Of a stretch of 64,000 nt of DNA, positions 54,900 to 64,000 are shown one piece after another. Under the pieces are notes generated by a model that saw only the letters and a list, made by a program, of their open reading frames with translations, did no database searches and was not told the origin of the DNA. The DNA is from Rossellomorea aquimaris. GTDB taxonomy: Bacteria > Bacillota > Bacilli > Bacillales > Bacillaceae_B. Location of the stretch: NCBI RefSeq assembly GCF_020172085.1, contig NZ_JAIVAT010000005.1:124001-188000 (forward strand), in the 5' to 3' direction. The position numbers were made by a program, and so were the translations under genes. Numbering within the stretch: the first letter of the stretch is position 1; every line of letters begins with the position of its first letter.

Positions 54900-55832
54900 T
54901 TATTTACCCCAGCGCATGATGATCGCGCCCCATGTTAAACCGCCACCGAATCCTACCATGACGACGACATCGTTCTCTTTCACTCTTCCCGCTTCCAGAT
55001 CCTCGATTAAGGATACTGGGATAGAAGCCGCTGAAGTGTTTCCATATTTATTGACGGTCTTGGACATCTTTTCAACCGGCAACTCCAGCCGTTGTCTCGC
55101 AGCTTCCATGATTCGGATATTGGCTTGGTGAGGAATCAGGAAATCCACATCCTCTTTTTTCAATCCAGCTTTTTCAATGACATTGATGCTGGATTCACCC
55201 ATTTGACGTACCGCGAACTTAAATACTTCGCGTCCGTTCATGATCAATTTTTCGTCTTGATACAAATGCTTAGCTCCAGATCCATCAGATCCTAATTCGA
55301 AGGCAAGAATTCCTTTACCATCAGGAACGGGTCCTAGAATGGCTGCACCTGCTGCGTCCCCGAATAAAACGGCTGTATTCCGGTCTTCCCAATCTGTGAT
55401 CTTAGATAGTTTCTCCACACCAACGACTAGGACATGCTTGTAAGCACCATTATCGATAAACTGCTTTGCTGTAATCATACCATACATAAAGCCGGCACAA
55501 GCGGCACTGATGTCCATTGCCGCAGCCTTCTTAGCTCCCAATCGTTCTTGAAGAAGGCATGCGACAGAAGGGAATGGATAGTCAGGGGTAACCGTTGCAA
55601 CCAAGATCATATCGATATCTTCAGGGGTGATCTCTGCATCGGCGATGGCCTTTTTAGCGGCTTCAAAAGCCATGTCAGAGGTATTTGTTTCATTATTAGC
55701 TATTCTTCTCTCTTCAATGCCTGTCCGTGTTCGAATCCACTCATCCGAAGTATCCACCATTTTCTCCAGGTCGGCGTTTGTCAAAATCTTTTCAGGAAGA
55801 TAACGTCCAATTCCAATAATACCTGTATTCAT
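54900..55832 (-). CDS. fabH: 3-oxoacyl-[acyl-carrier-protein] synthase III FabH
   Basis: A 310-residue initiating condensing enzyme that joins acetyl-CoA or branched acyl-CoA primers to malonyl-ACP, setting the branched-chain pattern of Bacillus lipids. The nucleophile is C112 in [10 protein letters not shown]; the histidine is in IPHQANIRI and the asparagine in [11 protein letters not shown]. It corresponds to FabHA. AGGGA precedes the ATG, and a FapR-like operator lies about 60 bp upstream. Confidence 0.97.
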   Translation of the reverse strand: MNTGIIGIGRYLPEKILTNADLEKMVDTSDEWIRTRTGIEERRIANNETNTSDMAFEAAKKAIADAEITPEDIDMILVATVTPDYPFPSVACLLQERLGAKKAAAMDISAACAGFMYGMITAKQFIDNGAYKHVLVVGVEKLSKITDWEDRNTAVLFGDAAGAAILGPVPDGKGILAFELGSDGSGAKHLYQDEKLIMNGREVFKFAVRQMGESSINVIEKAGLKKEDVDFLIPHQANIRIMEAARQRLELPVEKMSKTVNKYGNTSAASIPVSLIEDLEAGRVKENDVVVMVGFGGGLTWGAIIMRWGK

Positions 55833-55893
55833 ACTGGCGTTCCCTACTTTCGTTTTATATTTTTTTCATATACTTTAGGTTTATTATCAATTA

Positions 55894-55910
55894 TTATGAC
55901 TTGGTACTAA
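55894..55910. promoter_or_regulatory. FapR-like operator upstream of fabH
   Basis: TTATGACTTGGTACTAA matches the right half of the FapR site (GGTACTAA) perfectly and the left half partly. Its position, about 62 bp before fabH, fits the known FapR control of fabHA-fabF in B. subtilis. Confidence 0.72.
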
Positions 55911-56032
55911 TTTTATCGAAGATTTCTACTTTCTGCAATTATTTTTTACTTCTTCCATTCTTCTACACGTTTGACCATACTCGTACAACCCCATCAATCA
56001 TAGGTTAATTAGTAGTCAGAGGGGGTGATGAT

Positions 56033-56239
56033 GTGTCTGAAGAAAAACGGCAACATCCATTTGAACAGATGATGTTCGGGGGACGCAGGAAGAACCAGGA
56101 AGTACCTACTTTACAACAAGGAGAGAATAAGACAGATGGGGGATCACTGCTTGACGGAGTTCAATCTATCATGAATTCCATTGATGAGTTAAAACCCCTT
56201 TATAAGAAAATCAGTCCATTTTTAAAAAACGGCAAATAA
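56033..56239 (+). CDS. Small polar protein (68 aa) between fabH and comZ
   Basis: A 68-residue protein beginning at GTG behind GAGGGGGTGATG. The first half is polar (HPFEQMMFGGRRKNQE), and the second half is amphipathic (LLDGVQSIMNSIDELKPLYKKISPFL), perhaps a peripheral membrane or protein-binding helix. Its position matches B. subtilis yjzB, but I cannot confirm homology. It shares a bidirectional terminator with comZ. Confidence 0.72.
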   Translation: MSEEKRQHPFEQMMFGGRRKNQEVPTLQQGENKTDGGSLLDGVQSIMNSIDELKPLYKKISPFLKNGK

Positions 56240-56260
56240 AGCTGTTGTAAATCATAAAAA

Positions 56261-56289
56261 AACGGGCCATCGTTATTCGATGACCCGTT
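56261..56289. terminator. Bidirectional terminator between the 68-aa ORF and comZ
   Basis: AACGGGCCATCG (56261-56272) pairs with CGATGACCCGTT (56278-56289); the minus strand ends in seven U. Confidence 0.88.
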
Positions 56290-56300
56290 CTTTCATACAC

Positions 56301-56489
56301 TTACTCTTTATGTAAGGCGTCCTGTTTACCTAATTCATATGCCTCATTCATGACCTGTGTGAATAGCGTCATGAATGGCTGTAACATTTCAGGTGAGAAT
56401 TCGACCCCTGCTTGATCCAGCTGTTCCTTCGCTTGTGGGAAGTACTTCATGGCAATCTGCATAAATTCCATTGTTTTATCTTGATTCAT
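56301..56489 (-). CDS. comZ: Competence protein ComZ
   Basis: A 62-residue protein matching ComZ, which in B. subtilis represses the comG operon. The sequence MNQDKTMEFMQIAMKYFPQ, LDQAGVEFSPEMLQPFM and MNEAYELGKQDALH is characteristic. It is encoded directly after med with a 4-nt ATGA overlap, so the two are translationally coupled. Confidence 0.92.
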   Translation of the reverse strand: MNQDKTMEFMQIAMKYFPQAKEQLDQAGVEFSPEMLQPFMTLFTQVMNEAYELGKQDALHKE

Positions 56490-57454
56490 TGCTTTGATTC
56501 CTTTCCATTCGGCAATTTGCCGGTATCGATATAGTTTTGAATATGCTTTTTCATTTCAGATTGAAAATCCTTCGGAATGACTGGACTGAATTTACCCATG
56601 GATATGACTCCGTCTTCGAAATCAAACTCCAGGTTACCGGAATCCAACTTGTCATTTACGAGCCTATCGGCCACAATACTATACAGCTTATCCGCATGCT
56701 GAACAGTGCTCGTCAAGACCGTTGATTCCCCAAGATCTGATTGATCCGATACATACCCAATTGCATAAAGTCCCTTTTCCTTAAGCTTTTCGATTACAGC
56801 TACATTATAGCCGTCACCTGCAGGATATACAACATCGACATCTTCGCTTATTAAGCGGTCTAACTCATTGAGTGCGGCAGTTGGATCATCCCAGTGATTG
56901 GTGTACTTCACCTCAAGCTCTGTGTCACTGTTTTGATATTTCGCCCCGTCAATAAACCCCTGAACCTCCGGCTGCCAATCGAAGGCAGCGATCACACCGA
57001 CCTTATGTGTCTTAGAGTGAAAGGCTGCTGTCATACCTCCAAAAAAACCCATTGCGTATCCCTTGAATCGCAGACTTGTCGTGTTTTTCTCAGTGGCATC
57101 CCCATTAAAGCTGACAAAATGAATGTTAGGGTAGTCAGCGGACAGATTATTAAATACCTCGGCATACTCACTCCCGTGCCCAAATACTAAAGTAACATCT
57201 TTTTTATCAAATTCATTCACTGCTTGCTTGATTGATGTATCATTCTTCATTCCTTCTTTATAGAAGACATCTGCATTATATTCCGATTGTATTTTTAATA
57301 ATCCTTTATATCCCTTCGTTCCCCATACTCCATCATTTACTGCCTCAGGAACCAATAAACCTACCTTGTCTATTTCTGCGCTATTCCCTGTTGAACAACC
57401 ACTTAGCCCCAGCAGGAATGCAACCAAGAATAACGCGTAACATCTCTTCATCAT
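56486..57454 (-). CDS. med: Transcriptional activator protein Med (BMP family lipoprotein)
   Basis: A 322-residue protein with a lipoprotein signal (cysteine at residue 20) and a BMP/periplasmic-binding fold: KVGLLVPEAVNDGVWGTKGYKGLLKIQ, FGHGSEYAEVFNNLSADYPN, GYAMGFFGGMTAAFHSKTHKVGVIAAFDWQPEV and DVVYPAGDGYNVAVIEKLKE. B. subtilis Med raises comK expression. The ATG at 57454 lies 9 nt from AAGGAG; an in-frame TTG at 57472 overlaps that site. It overlaps comZ. Confidence 0.92.
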   Translation of the reverse strand: MMKRCYALFLVAFLLGLSGCSTGNSAEIDKVGLLVPEAVNDGVWGTKGYKGLLKIQSEYNADVFYKEGMKNDTSIKQAVNEFDKKDVTLVFGHGSEYAEVFNNLSADYPNIHFVSFNGDATEKNTTSLRFKGYAMGFFGGMTAAFHSKTHKVGVIAAFDWQPEVQGFIDGAKYQNSDTELEVKYTNHWDDPTAALNELDRLISEDVDVVYPAGDGYNVAVIEKLKEKGLYAIGYVSDQSDLGESTVLTSTVQHADKLYSIVADRLVNDKLDSGNLEFDFEDGVISMGKFSPVIPKDFQSEMKKHIQNYIDTGKLPNGKESKQ

Positions 57455-57566
57455 ATGCAGCAACTCCTTCAAAGCTCGTGCAGCATCTATAAAAAGGACA
57501 ATAGAAAATTATTACATCATCCTTATTTTACCCTCACCTTCCTCCTCATGAAAAGGAAAAGTTTTC

Positions 57567-58283
57567 TCATTCCTGAATTTCATGCATGTGAATCCCTTTT
57601 CGCTGTTGATCAATAATGCTCTCATGAGACTTGGATGGTCTGACAATGATCTCTTTACCTTTTGGTGTGCCGTGGCGAAATTTTGTTGAAAACTCTTCAT
57701 CCGATATATACGAAAGAGCTTCGTTCCAACTTCTTTCAGATAATGGTTTAAGGATGAATCGTTCTTTTTTTGATAAAAGATTGACTATTGCTCTGGCAGC
57801 ATCCTTCACATATATCGCGCCCGTTGGATCATCTACAAATCCCGAGATTTCTTCCCTTCCCATTAACAGTTGTGCAAACAGAAAATCCTCCGGTTGATGC
57901 ATGCCGTATAGTGTGGGAATGTAAAAGATTGATCCCTCCGATTCAACATTCCTAATTCCAAATTCATTCGAATAAATCCGAACCACATGGGGGGGCTGGT
58001 CCATTTTTCCAAGGAGCCCATCCACCGCTGTCAAGTAACTCCCCTTTTCCCCTCTTAATTGGTCATAATATGGAAGGAACACAGTACATTCTGAGTTTAC
58101 GTTCTGATTCCAATCCCCATATGGAACGTACTCAAGATTTGCATTCCTTCCAATTTGCAGCCATTTATCCTCAAATGCTTTATTCTCATCAATGGCGGTC
58201 ACAGTCCATCCTTTTTCCAGAAGGGCGTCACAGAGCTCAAATCCCAAAAACTGTTGTGCAGCAAATACAAATGCATGATCCAA
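57567..58283 (-). CDS. yjaV: NAD-dependent epimerase-like protein (YjaV)
   Basis: A protein of about 238 residues with a degenerate Rossmann start (FVFAAQQFLGFELCDALLEKGWTVTAID) and the extended-SDR-like stretch VVRIYSNEFG...IPTLYGMHQPEDFL. The GxxGxxG loop is replaced by AAQQFLG, and no YxxxK catalytic pair is seen, so a binding rather than catalytic role is possible. TTG at 58283, 8 nt from GGAG, is the best start; the GTG at 58292 abuts that site. It corresponds in position to B. subtilis yjaV, between yjaU and med. Confidence 0.78.
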   Translation of the reverse strand: MDHAFVFAAQQFLGFELCDALLEKGWTVTAIDENKAFEDKWLQIGRNANLEYVPYGDWNQNVNSECTVFLPYYDQLRGEKGSYLTAVDGLLGKMDQPPHVVRIYSNEFGIRNVESEGSIFYIPTLYGMHQPEDFLFAQLLMGREEISGFVDDPTGAIYVKDAARAIVNLLSKKERFILKPLSERSWNEALSYISDEEFSTKFRHGTPKGKEIIVRPSKSHESIIDQQRKGIHMHEIQE

Positions 58284-58305
58284 ATCAATCACTCCAATAT
58301 GTTAG

Positions 58306-59049
58306 TTATAACTCTTTCTCATGTAAGGAAAAGTAAGAGGCAAATTTTCCTCCGAGGGTTCCCCGTTTCTCAGGAAGGACAAAAAACAGATCCGTTGAAA
58401 TTCCATTTTGTAAACGCTCCGTATATATATCTTTTATGAGTGAGAACTGATTTTTATAACGATTAAGAGTCATCGACTGTACAATATATAGTGGTGTCGA
58501 GATGGTCTTGAAGATTTCGTAGTCATGGGACTGCTTGGAGATGAAGGCTTCACATTCCTCTTCCTTCACCCTGAGCATCTGTGAAAGCTCTTTTATCACT
58601 TTTTTATAAAAAAATTTCTGTTCCTTTTCTTGTTCCAAGTGATCATATAATGACACACAAGGTGAAAGAATGACGACGCTTCTAATATCATGTTCCAATT
58701 TCGGGTACAAATTTTTCAAAACTAATGCGCCCATACCTTCTGCTAATATATGGATTTTTCCATTGATGATTTCATTCCTCTTCACGTACTGATAAAGTCG
58801 CCTGGACAGTTGCACGGCTTGATCGCTACCCCAATTCGCTCCATATAGATTACTATAATACACAATATATCCCTTTGCGGTCAGGTCTTGAATCCACTTA
58901 TGGCGTGCCTCATGCTGAATCCAAAAGCTGCTTTTCCCATCTACATAGTGATGGGAATCCCCAATGATCATTACAGCGAATCCGTTCGGGCGTTCAGGAT
59001 AATGAATCATGCACCACTCTTGCTCTAACTGAAACAATCGCTGATACAT
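58306..59049 (-). CDS. yjaU: Alpha/beta-hydrolase-fold protein lacking the nucleophile (YjaU)
   Basis: A 247-residue protein with alpha/beta hydrolase topology: FAVMIIGDSHHYV, GYIVYYSNLYGANWG, the elbow region KIHILAEGMGALVLKNL, then SVVILSPCVSLYDH and PLYIVQSMTLNRYK. The usual GxSxG elbow reads A103-E-G105-M-G107, so the nucleophile serine is replaced by glycine. It is probably inactive as a serine hydrolase. GGAG precedes the ATG. It matches B. subtilis yjaU by position, 22 nt before yjaV. Confidence 0.78.
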   Translation of the reverse strand: MYQRLFQLEQEWCMIHYPERPNGFAVMIIGDSHHYVDGKSSFWIQHEARHKWIQDLTAKGYIVYYSNLYGANWGSDQAVQLSRRLYQYVKRNEIINGKIHILAEGMGALVLKNLYPKLEHDIRSVVILSPCVSLYDHLEQEKEQKFFYKKVIKELSQMLRVKEEECEAFISKQSHDYEIFKTISTPLYIVQSMTLNRYKNQFSLIKDIYTERLQNGISTDLFFVLPEKRGTLGGKFASYFSLHEKEL

Positions 59050-59285
59050 TCAAATTTCTCCTTTTACATAGTAAGTCTTTATAGTTTATGTGAAAAATCA
59101 GTAATGGTAAGGAAGAACGCCCAATGCCACCCTATTATTTGCAAATTCCGTCCATCATGACAGGGTTTACATTTCACAGATTAGTCATTTATTAATTGAG
59201 TTAGCTGTGGTAAAATAAGAAAGATTGAAATGAGTGACAACATACGATTGATTTAGTTGATTACATAGGAATGAGGTGACTTGGC

Positions 59286-59468
59286 GTGAGATTTTTCTGG
59301 ATGTTTTTCTGGGCTTTTGCATTATCTGAAATGTTGACTTACGTAGTAAGCTCCATGAATGGAATCGAATTCCATTTTCAAACTGGACTGATCCTTACCG
59401 TTTGTTTCGCGGTATTGGTATTCCTTATCACGCTTGTTATTCCAAACGAGCCTGTCGAAAACCATTAA
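59286..59468 (+). CDS. yjzD: YjzD family (DUF2929) small membrane protein
   Basis: A 60-residue protein with two membrane helices (FWMFFWAFALSEMLTYVV and GLILTVCFAVLVFLITLVI). The start FFWMFFWAF...YVVSSM and its place beside yjaU and yjzC match B. subtilis YjzD. Translation starts at GTG after GAGGTGA. An extended -10 (TGTGGTAAAAT, about 59205-59215) lies upstream. Function unknown. Confidence 0.85.
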   Translation: MRFFWMFFWAFALSEMLTYVVSSMNGIEFHFQTGLILTVCFAVLVFLITLVIPNEPVENH

Positions 59469-59497
59469 AAAAAGCAGCCAATACGGCTGCTTTTTTT
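59467..59497. terminator. Bidirectional terminator between yjzD and clpB
   Basis: AAAAAGCAGCC and GGCTGCTTTTT form a perfect stem with a 5-nt loop; U runs follow on both strands. Confidence 0.9.
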
Positions 59498-62087
59498 AAT
59501 GTATCATCAATCCATCTTCTCCTGCATCGATGGTGATGGTTTGACCCGTTCTGATATGCCCGGCAATGAGCTCCCGTGCAAGCCTTGTTTCGATCTCCCT
59601 TTGTAGGTACCTCTTTAAAGGTCGAGCTCCATAAACAGGATCATAGGCTGATTCAGCAATGAACTCTTTCGCCCTGTCTGTAAGGGAAAGCGTGATATGC
59701 TGATCCTCCACCCGATGCTGGAGTTCTTCTATGAGCTTATCAATGATCCCTTTAATATTTCCGATACTTAACGGTTTGAATAGGACGATGTCATCCACCC
59801 GGTTAAGAAACTCTGGACGGAAGTAAGAGCGCAGTTGCCCCATTACGAGATCTTTTGTTTCATTGTCGATCTCATCTTCTCCTTTATTCCGTTCGAGAAG
59901 ATGAGCCGAACCAATATTGGACGTCATAATGATGACTGTATTTTTACAATCAATGGTCCTACCCTGTGAATCAGTGATCCGGCCGTCATCGAGCATCTGC
60001 AGAAGAATATTGAATACTTCCGGATGGGCTTTTTCAATCTCATCCAACAATATGACAGAATAGGGTTTACGCCTGATTGCCTCTGTCAACTGGCCGCCCT
60101 CTTCATATCCAACATAACCCGGTGGTGCACCAATCAACCGTGAAACCGCATGTTTTTCCATATATTCAGACATATCGATGCGAATCATCTGCTCTTCGCT
60201 GTCAAACAACGTTTGGGCTAGCGTCTTGGCAAGCTCTGTCTTTCCAACACCTGTAGGTCCTAAGAAAATGAAGGAACCAATCGGTCTATTCGGATCCTTG
60301 ATTCCTGCCCTAGCCCGAATGACTGCATCGCTGACCAATTGAACAGCCTCATCCTGTCCAATCACCCGCTCATGCAGAATGCGATCAAGTTTCAATAACT
60401 TCTCTCGTTCCCCTTCCACAAGCTTTGTCACTGGTATTCCCGTCCATCTCGCTACAATGTTAGCGACTTCTTCTTCTGTCACTTCTTCACGCAGCAGCCT
60501 GCCATCTTGTTCTTTCATCATTTCCTGTTCTACTGCTTCAAGCTCCTTTTCCATTGCCGGAATCCGGCCATGTCTGAGTTCAGCGGCCCTATTGAGGTCA
60601 TAATCGCTCTCAGCTTCCTCTAGCATGCGCCGAAGTTTCTCAAGCTCTTCCCGTTTCTCTTGAACGACTGCGATGCTTTCCTTCTCCTTTGTCCATTTTA
60701 ATTTCATGCTATTTGCTTTTTCCTTTAGATTACTTAGATCTTCCCTGATACGCTCGAGTCTTTGAAGACTGGCAGCATCCTTTTCCTTATTCAAAGCCGC
60801 TTCTTCAATTTCAAGCTGCATCACCTTACGTGTTACTTCATCGAGCTCGGACGGCATCGAGTCGATTTCTGTTCGGATCATCGCACATGCCTCATCAATC
60901 AAGTCGATCGCTTTATCCGGCAGGAACCGGTCTGATATATAGCGGTCTGACAGCCTGGATGCAGCTACGATAGCGCGGTCATGAATATTGACTCCATGAT
61001 GGATTTCAAATCGTTCCTTTAATCCCCTCAAGATGGAAATCGTATCTTCCACGTCCGGCTCCTGTACGAGTACTTGTTGAAACCGCCTTTCCAAGGCTGC
61101 ATCCTTTTCAATATACTTTCTGTATTCGTTGAGGGTCGTTGCTCCGATACAATGGAGCTCTCCTCTTGCAAGCATCGGTTTCAGTATGTTCCCTGCATCC
61201 ATGGCTCCTTCCGTCTTTCCTGCACCTACAATCGTATGAAGCTCATCAATAAATAGAAGAATGCGTCCTTCACTCTTTTTCACTTCTTGTAGAACAGCCT
61301 TTAACCGTTCCTCGAATTCTCCCCTGAATTTAGCACCTGCGACCAATGAGCTCATGTCTAATTCAAAAATCGTCTTATCCTTCAAGCCTTCAGGAACATC
61401 CTTCCTGACAATTCTCTGAGCAAGACCCTCAACGATGGCCGTCTTCCCTACGCCTGGCTCACCGATCAAGACGGGGTTATTCTTTGTCTTACGGGACAGA
61501 ATCCTGATGACATGGCGAATCTCGCTATCCCTTCCTATAACAGGATCGATTCTTCCTGAACGGACATCTGCCACAAGGTCTCTTCCATATTTTTTTAGGG
61601 CTTCGTACTTCACTTCGGGGTTTTGCGTTGTCACCTTACTCCCTCCTCTGATCTCTTCAATAATGGCTAGCAACTCATTTTCAGTTACATTTTGTTTCGT
61701 TAAATATTCTGTTACTGCATGATTCTTTTGTTTCCACAACGCGAGTACAAGATGTTCAATAGAGACGTAGTCATCATCCCATTTATTCTTTAGACGTTCA
61801 CTGTCCTGTAGAAGTTGGTGAACGTCCCTTGAAAGGTACTGTCCATATTGGATTCCCTCCCCTTCTACAGCAGGCATGGTATCTAACTTCTCATCTAACC
61901 ACTCCAACATCCCTTGTATGTTCAATCCTGCCCGATCGTAAATGGTTCCAAGGAATCCGTCTTCTGCCTTTAAGAGTGACCTCCATAAATGAAATACACC
62001 GACATCAGTATGTAGCTTTTCTTGGGCCAATTGCCCAGCCGATTCCAATCCTTGTTGAATGCTGTGAGTCAGATTTTCAACATTCAC
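59496..62087 (-). CDS. clpB: ATP-dependent disaggregase ClpB
   Basis: An 863-residue Hsp100 protein that threads aggregated proteins through a hexameric ring with the DnaK system. It contains an N-terminal Clp_N domain (about 1-145), AAA-1 with Walker [10 protein letters not shown] near residue 205, a coiled-coil M domain (about 405-525), and AAA-2 with Walker [10 protein letters not shown] near residue 600 and the pore loop GYVGYEEGG. No IGF/L loop for ClpP is expected in ClpB, consistent with a refolding role. Translation starts at GTG behind GAGAGGTGA. A tandem CtsR site lies immediately upstream. B. subtilis lacks ClpB. Confidence 0.96.
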   Translation of the reverse strand: MNVENLTHSIQQGLESAGQLAQEKLHTDVGVFHLWRSLLKAEDGFLGTIYDRAGLNIQGMLEWLDEKLDTMPAVEGEGIQYGQYLSRDVHQLLQDSERLKNKWDDDYVSIEHLVLALWKQKNHAVTEYLTKQNVTENELLAIIEEIRGGSKVTTQNPEVKYEALKKYGRDLVADVRSGRIDPVIGRDSEIRHVIRILSRKTKNNPVLIGEPGVGKTAIVEGLAQRIVRKDVPEGLKDKTIFELDMSSLVAGAKFRGEFEERLKAVLQEVKKSEGRILLFIDELHTIVGAGKTEGAMDAGNILKPMLARGELHCIGATTLNEYRKYIEKDAALERRFQQVLVQEPDVEDTISILRGLKERFEIHHGVNIHDRAIVAASRLSDRYISDRFLPDKAIDLIDEACAMIRTEIDSMPSELDEVTRKVMQLEIEEAALNKEKDAASLQRLERIREDLSNLKEKANSMKLKWTKEKESIAVVQEKREELEKLRRMLEEAESDYDLNRAAELRHGRIPAMEKELEAVEQEMMKEQDGRLLREEVTEEEVANIVARWTGIPVTKLVEGEREKLLKLDRILHERVIGQDEAVQLVSDAVIRARAGIKDPNRPIGSFIFLGPTGVGKTELAKTLAQTLFDSEEQMIRIDMSEYMEKHAVSRLIGAPPGYVGYEEGGQLTEAIRRKPYSVILLDEIEKAHPEVFNILLQMLDDGRITDSQGRTIDCKNTVIIMTSNIGSAHLLERNKGEDEIDNETKDLVMGQLRSYFRPEFLNRVDDIVLFKPLSIGNIKGIIDKLIEELQHRVEDQHITLSLTDRAKEFIAESAYDPVYGARPLKRYLQREIETRLARELIAGHIRTGQTITIDAGEDGLMIH

Positions 62088-62104
62088 CGTTTTTCACCTC
62101 TCAT

Positions 62105-62121
62105 TTTGACCTTTATTGACC
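62105..62121 (-). promoter_or_regulatory. CtsR operator upstream of clpB
   Basis: On the minus strand GGTCAAT-AAA-GGTCAAA is the tandem heptamer recognised by CtsR (RGTCAAANANRGTCAAA) with one mismatch in the first repeat. It lies between a TATAAT element (62136-62131) and the clpB ribosome binding site. Confidence 0.82.
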
Positions 62122-62159
62122 TTTACTTACATTATATCCCTTTCTACGAAAAAAGGGAA

Positions 62160-62202
62160 AGGAAAAGGAACAAGGACCGCCTCAACGTGGCATCCTTGTT
62201 CC
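62160..62202 (-). terminator. Terminator after yjzC
   Basis: On the minus strand GGAACAAGGA pairs with TCCTTGTTCC with a long partially paired loop, followed by UUUUCCUUU. Confidence 0.78.
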
Positions 62203-62208
62203 TCTTGT

Positions 62209-62388
62209 TTATGGTTTTCTCACATACGACCAAATACGATTGTGATTGGAGTTTTCAGGGAACCTTTCCCCAGCTTTCAAACGAAGTTTTTGAGGATTTT
62301 TCACCATGCTCCCCGTTTCACCGATTTCTATATACTCACCGTTGTTAGGAGCTTTGTCCCCGGCCCTGAATTGGCGTGATTGTCCCAT
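62209..62388 (-). CDS. yjzC: YjzC family protein
   Basis: A 59-residue protein with the family start GQSRQFRAGDKAPNNGEYIEIGETG and an end HNRIWSYVRKP. The strong ribosome binding site GGAGGGG lies 5 nt before the ATG, and a terminator follows. The function is unknown; the gene is conserved near yjzD in Bacillus. It stands between clpB and the divergent uppP. Confidence 0.88.
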   Translation of the reverse strand: MGQSRQFRAGDKAPNNGEYIEIGETGSMVKNPQKLRLKAGERFPENSNHNRIWSYVRKP

Positions 62389-62583
62389 TGTTACCCCTCC
62401 TTTTTCGAAGCAATGGCTTCCTTCCTATTTTTCTACAGTACAGAGCATTCATGCATGCCATATGAAGGATAAATATGATAAACACGTTACGGTTCGGTTA
62501 ACATTCGGAAAAAGGCTTTACAGTCTTTCCCTTTATGGTGTTAAATTAAAAAATGTGGAGAATAAAAGCTTGGAGGATACACA

Positions 62584-63393
62584 ATGGATTTTTATCTGAT
62601 CATGAAATATTTATTTTTAGGGATTTTTCAAGGTTTCACGGAACCCATCCCGATCTCATCGAGTGGACATTTGCTGCTTGCTCAGCACTTTCTTGGAATT
62701 GAAGATGCTACATTGACTTTTGAAATGCTTGTCAACACCGCTTCATTGCTCGCTGTACTCATTATTTACCGTGAAGACATCATACGTCTGATCGTGAATG
62801 GATTGGGCTATTTTAAACATAAAACACCTGAAACGAAAAGAGATTTCCATTTCATTATCTACTTGATTATTGCAACAATCCCTGCTGGGTTAATTGGTGT
62901 TTTATTTGGGGACATAATTGAAAAACATTTAACTGGAATCACTACCGTAGGAATTACCCTGATTATTACCGGTATCGCACTGTGGCTGATCCGTAACCTT
63001 AGAGGGAGAAAGAATGATGGAGATTTAAATGTAAAAGACGCCATCATCATCGGTCTTGCCCAGGCGGTTGCCCTCATCCCTGGGATCAGTCGTTCAGGTG
63101 CTACGATCGTAGCAGCCATGGCCAGCGGAATGAAATCCGAAACAGCGCTGCGTTTCTCATTTCTTCTTTATATACCTGTAAGTGTCGGTGTCATGGTATT
63201 CGGCATCAGTGATCTAATGGACGACCCTGATTTAGCCTCTAGGGCGGTTCCGTACTTAGTCGCTTTCATTGCATCACTGATCGCTTCATACTTCTCATTA
63301 AAGTGGTTCATGAATATTATGGCTAAAGGAAACTTGAAATATTTTGCGATATACTGTGCAGTTGTTGGCGCTGCCGTCCTTATTTTCGCTTAA
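62584..63393 (+). CDS. uppP: Undecaprenyl-diphosphate phosphatase UppP (BacA)
   Basis: A 269-residue membrane phosphatase with about eight helices that recycles undecaprenyl pyrophosphate to the lipid carrier for cell-wall synthesis and gives bacitracin tolerance. The two active-site motifs are E20-PIPISSSGH and [10 protein letters not shown] near residue 164. AAATGTGGAG/TTGGAGG precedes the ATG. A possible promoter (TTTACA, 18-bp spacer, TTAAAT) lies about 30 bp upstream. It is monocistronic and divergent from yjzC. Confidence 0.94.
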   Translation: MDFYLIMKYLFLGIFQGFTEPIPISSSGHLLLAQHFLGIEDATLTFEMLVNTASLLAVLIIYREDIIRLIVNGLGYFKHKTPETKRDFHFIIYLIIATIPAGLIGVLFGDIIEKHLTGITTVGITLIITGIALWLIRNLRGRKNDGDLNVKDAIIIGLAQAVALIPGISRSGATIVAAMASGMKSETALRFSFLLYIPVSVGVMVFGISDLMDDPDLASRAVPYLVAFIASLIASYFSLKWFMNIMAKGNLKYFAIYCAVVGAAVLIFA

Positions 63394-63463
63394 TCCCCTT
63401 CTGTCCGTCCGGTGCCTTTGTTAAGCTTGTAATAAGACATTAAGATGGAAATGATGTGATTTC

Positions 63464-64000
63464 ATGAGTGAATACCTTGAACTCCCTTCTGAGATTAAAC
63501 AATTATTTATTGAAAATGAAACAGTCAAAACCGTAGAGAAAGGTCGTTTTTTGTTTCAGGAAGGAAAAGTAGCACACGAGCTATATTTAATCAAAGGCGG
63601 ACGAGTTCAAATCAGCAAGATCATTCCTGACGGTCGTGAATTGTCCCTGCGCATCTGTTCGAGTAACGATGTGATCGGCGAGCTGACGTTATTTTGCAAA
63701 GAGGCTACTTACATGCTCAGTGCAAAGAGTTTGGAGGAGACGGAGGTCTTTGTGTTACCTAAGGAGGAATTTGAAGAAAAGCTTTCCCAGAACGGTGACC
63801 TGACAATTAAGTGGCTAAAATGGATACAACTTCAAAATCGGCAGAACCAAACAAAGTTCCGCGACCTGATCCTTCACGGGAAAAAAGGAGCCCTGTACTC
63901 TACCCTGATCCGCATGACCAATAGCTATGGAAAAAGCGTTAAAGATGGCATTCTCATCGATTTGCCCTTAACCAACCAGGAATTGGCCAATTTTTGCGGA
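63464..64000 (+). CDS. Crp/Fnr family transcriptional regulator (partial)
   Basis: The first 179 residues of a cyclic-nucleotide-fold regulator truncated by the window end. The beta-roll is visible (KGRFLFQEGKVAHELYLIKGGRVQISK, NDVIGELTLF, SAKSLEETEVFVLPKEEFEEKL), followed by the dimerisation helix and the start of the Crp-type HTH (LPLTNQELANFCG). No N-terminal cysteine cluster for an iron-sulfur centre is seen, so it is not a classical Fnr. Target and ligand are unknown. It lies 70 bp after uppP. Confidence 0.9.
   Translation, partial: MSEYLELPSEIKQLFIENETVKTVEKGRFLFQEGKVAHELYLIKGGRVQISKIIPDGRELSLRICSSNDVIGELTLFCKEATYMLSAKSLEETEVFVLPKEEFEEKLSQNGDLTIKWLKWIQLQNRQNQTKFRDLILHGKKGALYSTLIRMTNSYGKSVKDGILIDLPLTNQELANFCG

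Overview
The window is a stretch of core chromosome from a low-GC, endospore-forming member of the Bacillaceae. The evidence is the spore genes (a spoVA-type operon, spoVIF, a yjcZ-type gene, a CotY/CotZ-type coat protein, cotO), strong AGGAGG ribosome binding sites, Gram-positive lipoprotein signals, and a gene order that follows the yja-yjb-yjc region of Bacillus subtilis. It is not B. subtilis itself: clpB, a cardiolipin synthase between mecA and coiA, and a B12-controlled ribonucleotide reductase are present. I found no integrase, transposase, CRISPR array or prophage gene.

Layout. 1-1.7 kb: the start of a class I ribonucleotide reductase alpha gene behind a cobalamin riboswitch with its own terminator. 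1.8-8.1 kb: a VOC protein, a SurA-like lipoprotein, gnd with a divergent RpiR regulator, a cold-shock gene, a decayed repeat, tRNA-Val(GAC) and a small WYL protein with a possible LexA site. 8.2-11.8 kb: a TAXI-type TRAP transporter operon. 12.1-17.5 kb: a PgpA-like protein, yjcH-yjcG-yjcF, a DUF421 protein, an MBL hydrolase, spoVIF and a yjcZ-type gene. 17.5-22.4 kb: a spoVA-type operon (YhcN-like lipoprotein, SpoVAC, SpoVAD, SpoVAEb, DUF421) and coat genes. 22.6-34 kb: fabI, DinB-like, CPA2 antiporter, mgtE, prpE, the yjbO-nadF-relQ-yjbL group, yjbK, a lytic transglycosylase, truncated globin and spxH. 34.3-43.2 kb: pepF, coiA, cls, mecA, spx, yjbC and a DUF4015 hydrolase. 43.4-49.2 kb: the oppABCDF operon. 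49.7-59.5 kb: trpS with a T-box, yjbA, yjaZ, fabF-fabH, comZ-med, yjaV, yjaU and yjzD. 59.5-64 kb: clpB, yjzC, uppP and a truncated Crp/Fnr regulator.

The genes connect in several ways. Spx, its ClpXP adaptor SpxH, the ClpC adaptor MecA, and the competence genes coiA, med and comZ lie together, with ClpB nearby under an apparent CtsR operator. fabI and fabH-fabF each carry a FapR-like operator, so both loci probably respond to malonyl-CoA. Hairpins after oppA and after the TAXI binding-protein gene probably keep binding protein in excess over permease.

No large unknown system is visible. The observations most worth following are the B12 switch on ribonucleotide reductase, the LexA-like box at a small WYL gene, several small unannotated genes, a plus-strand terminator with no gene in front of it, and a YjaU homologue that lacks the nucleophile serine. 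The functional assignments come from reading the sequence and recalling the families; no database search was run.
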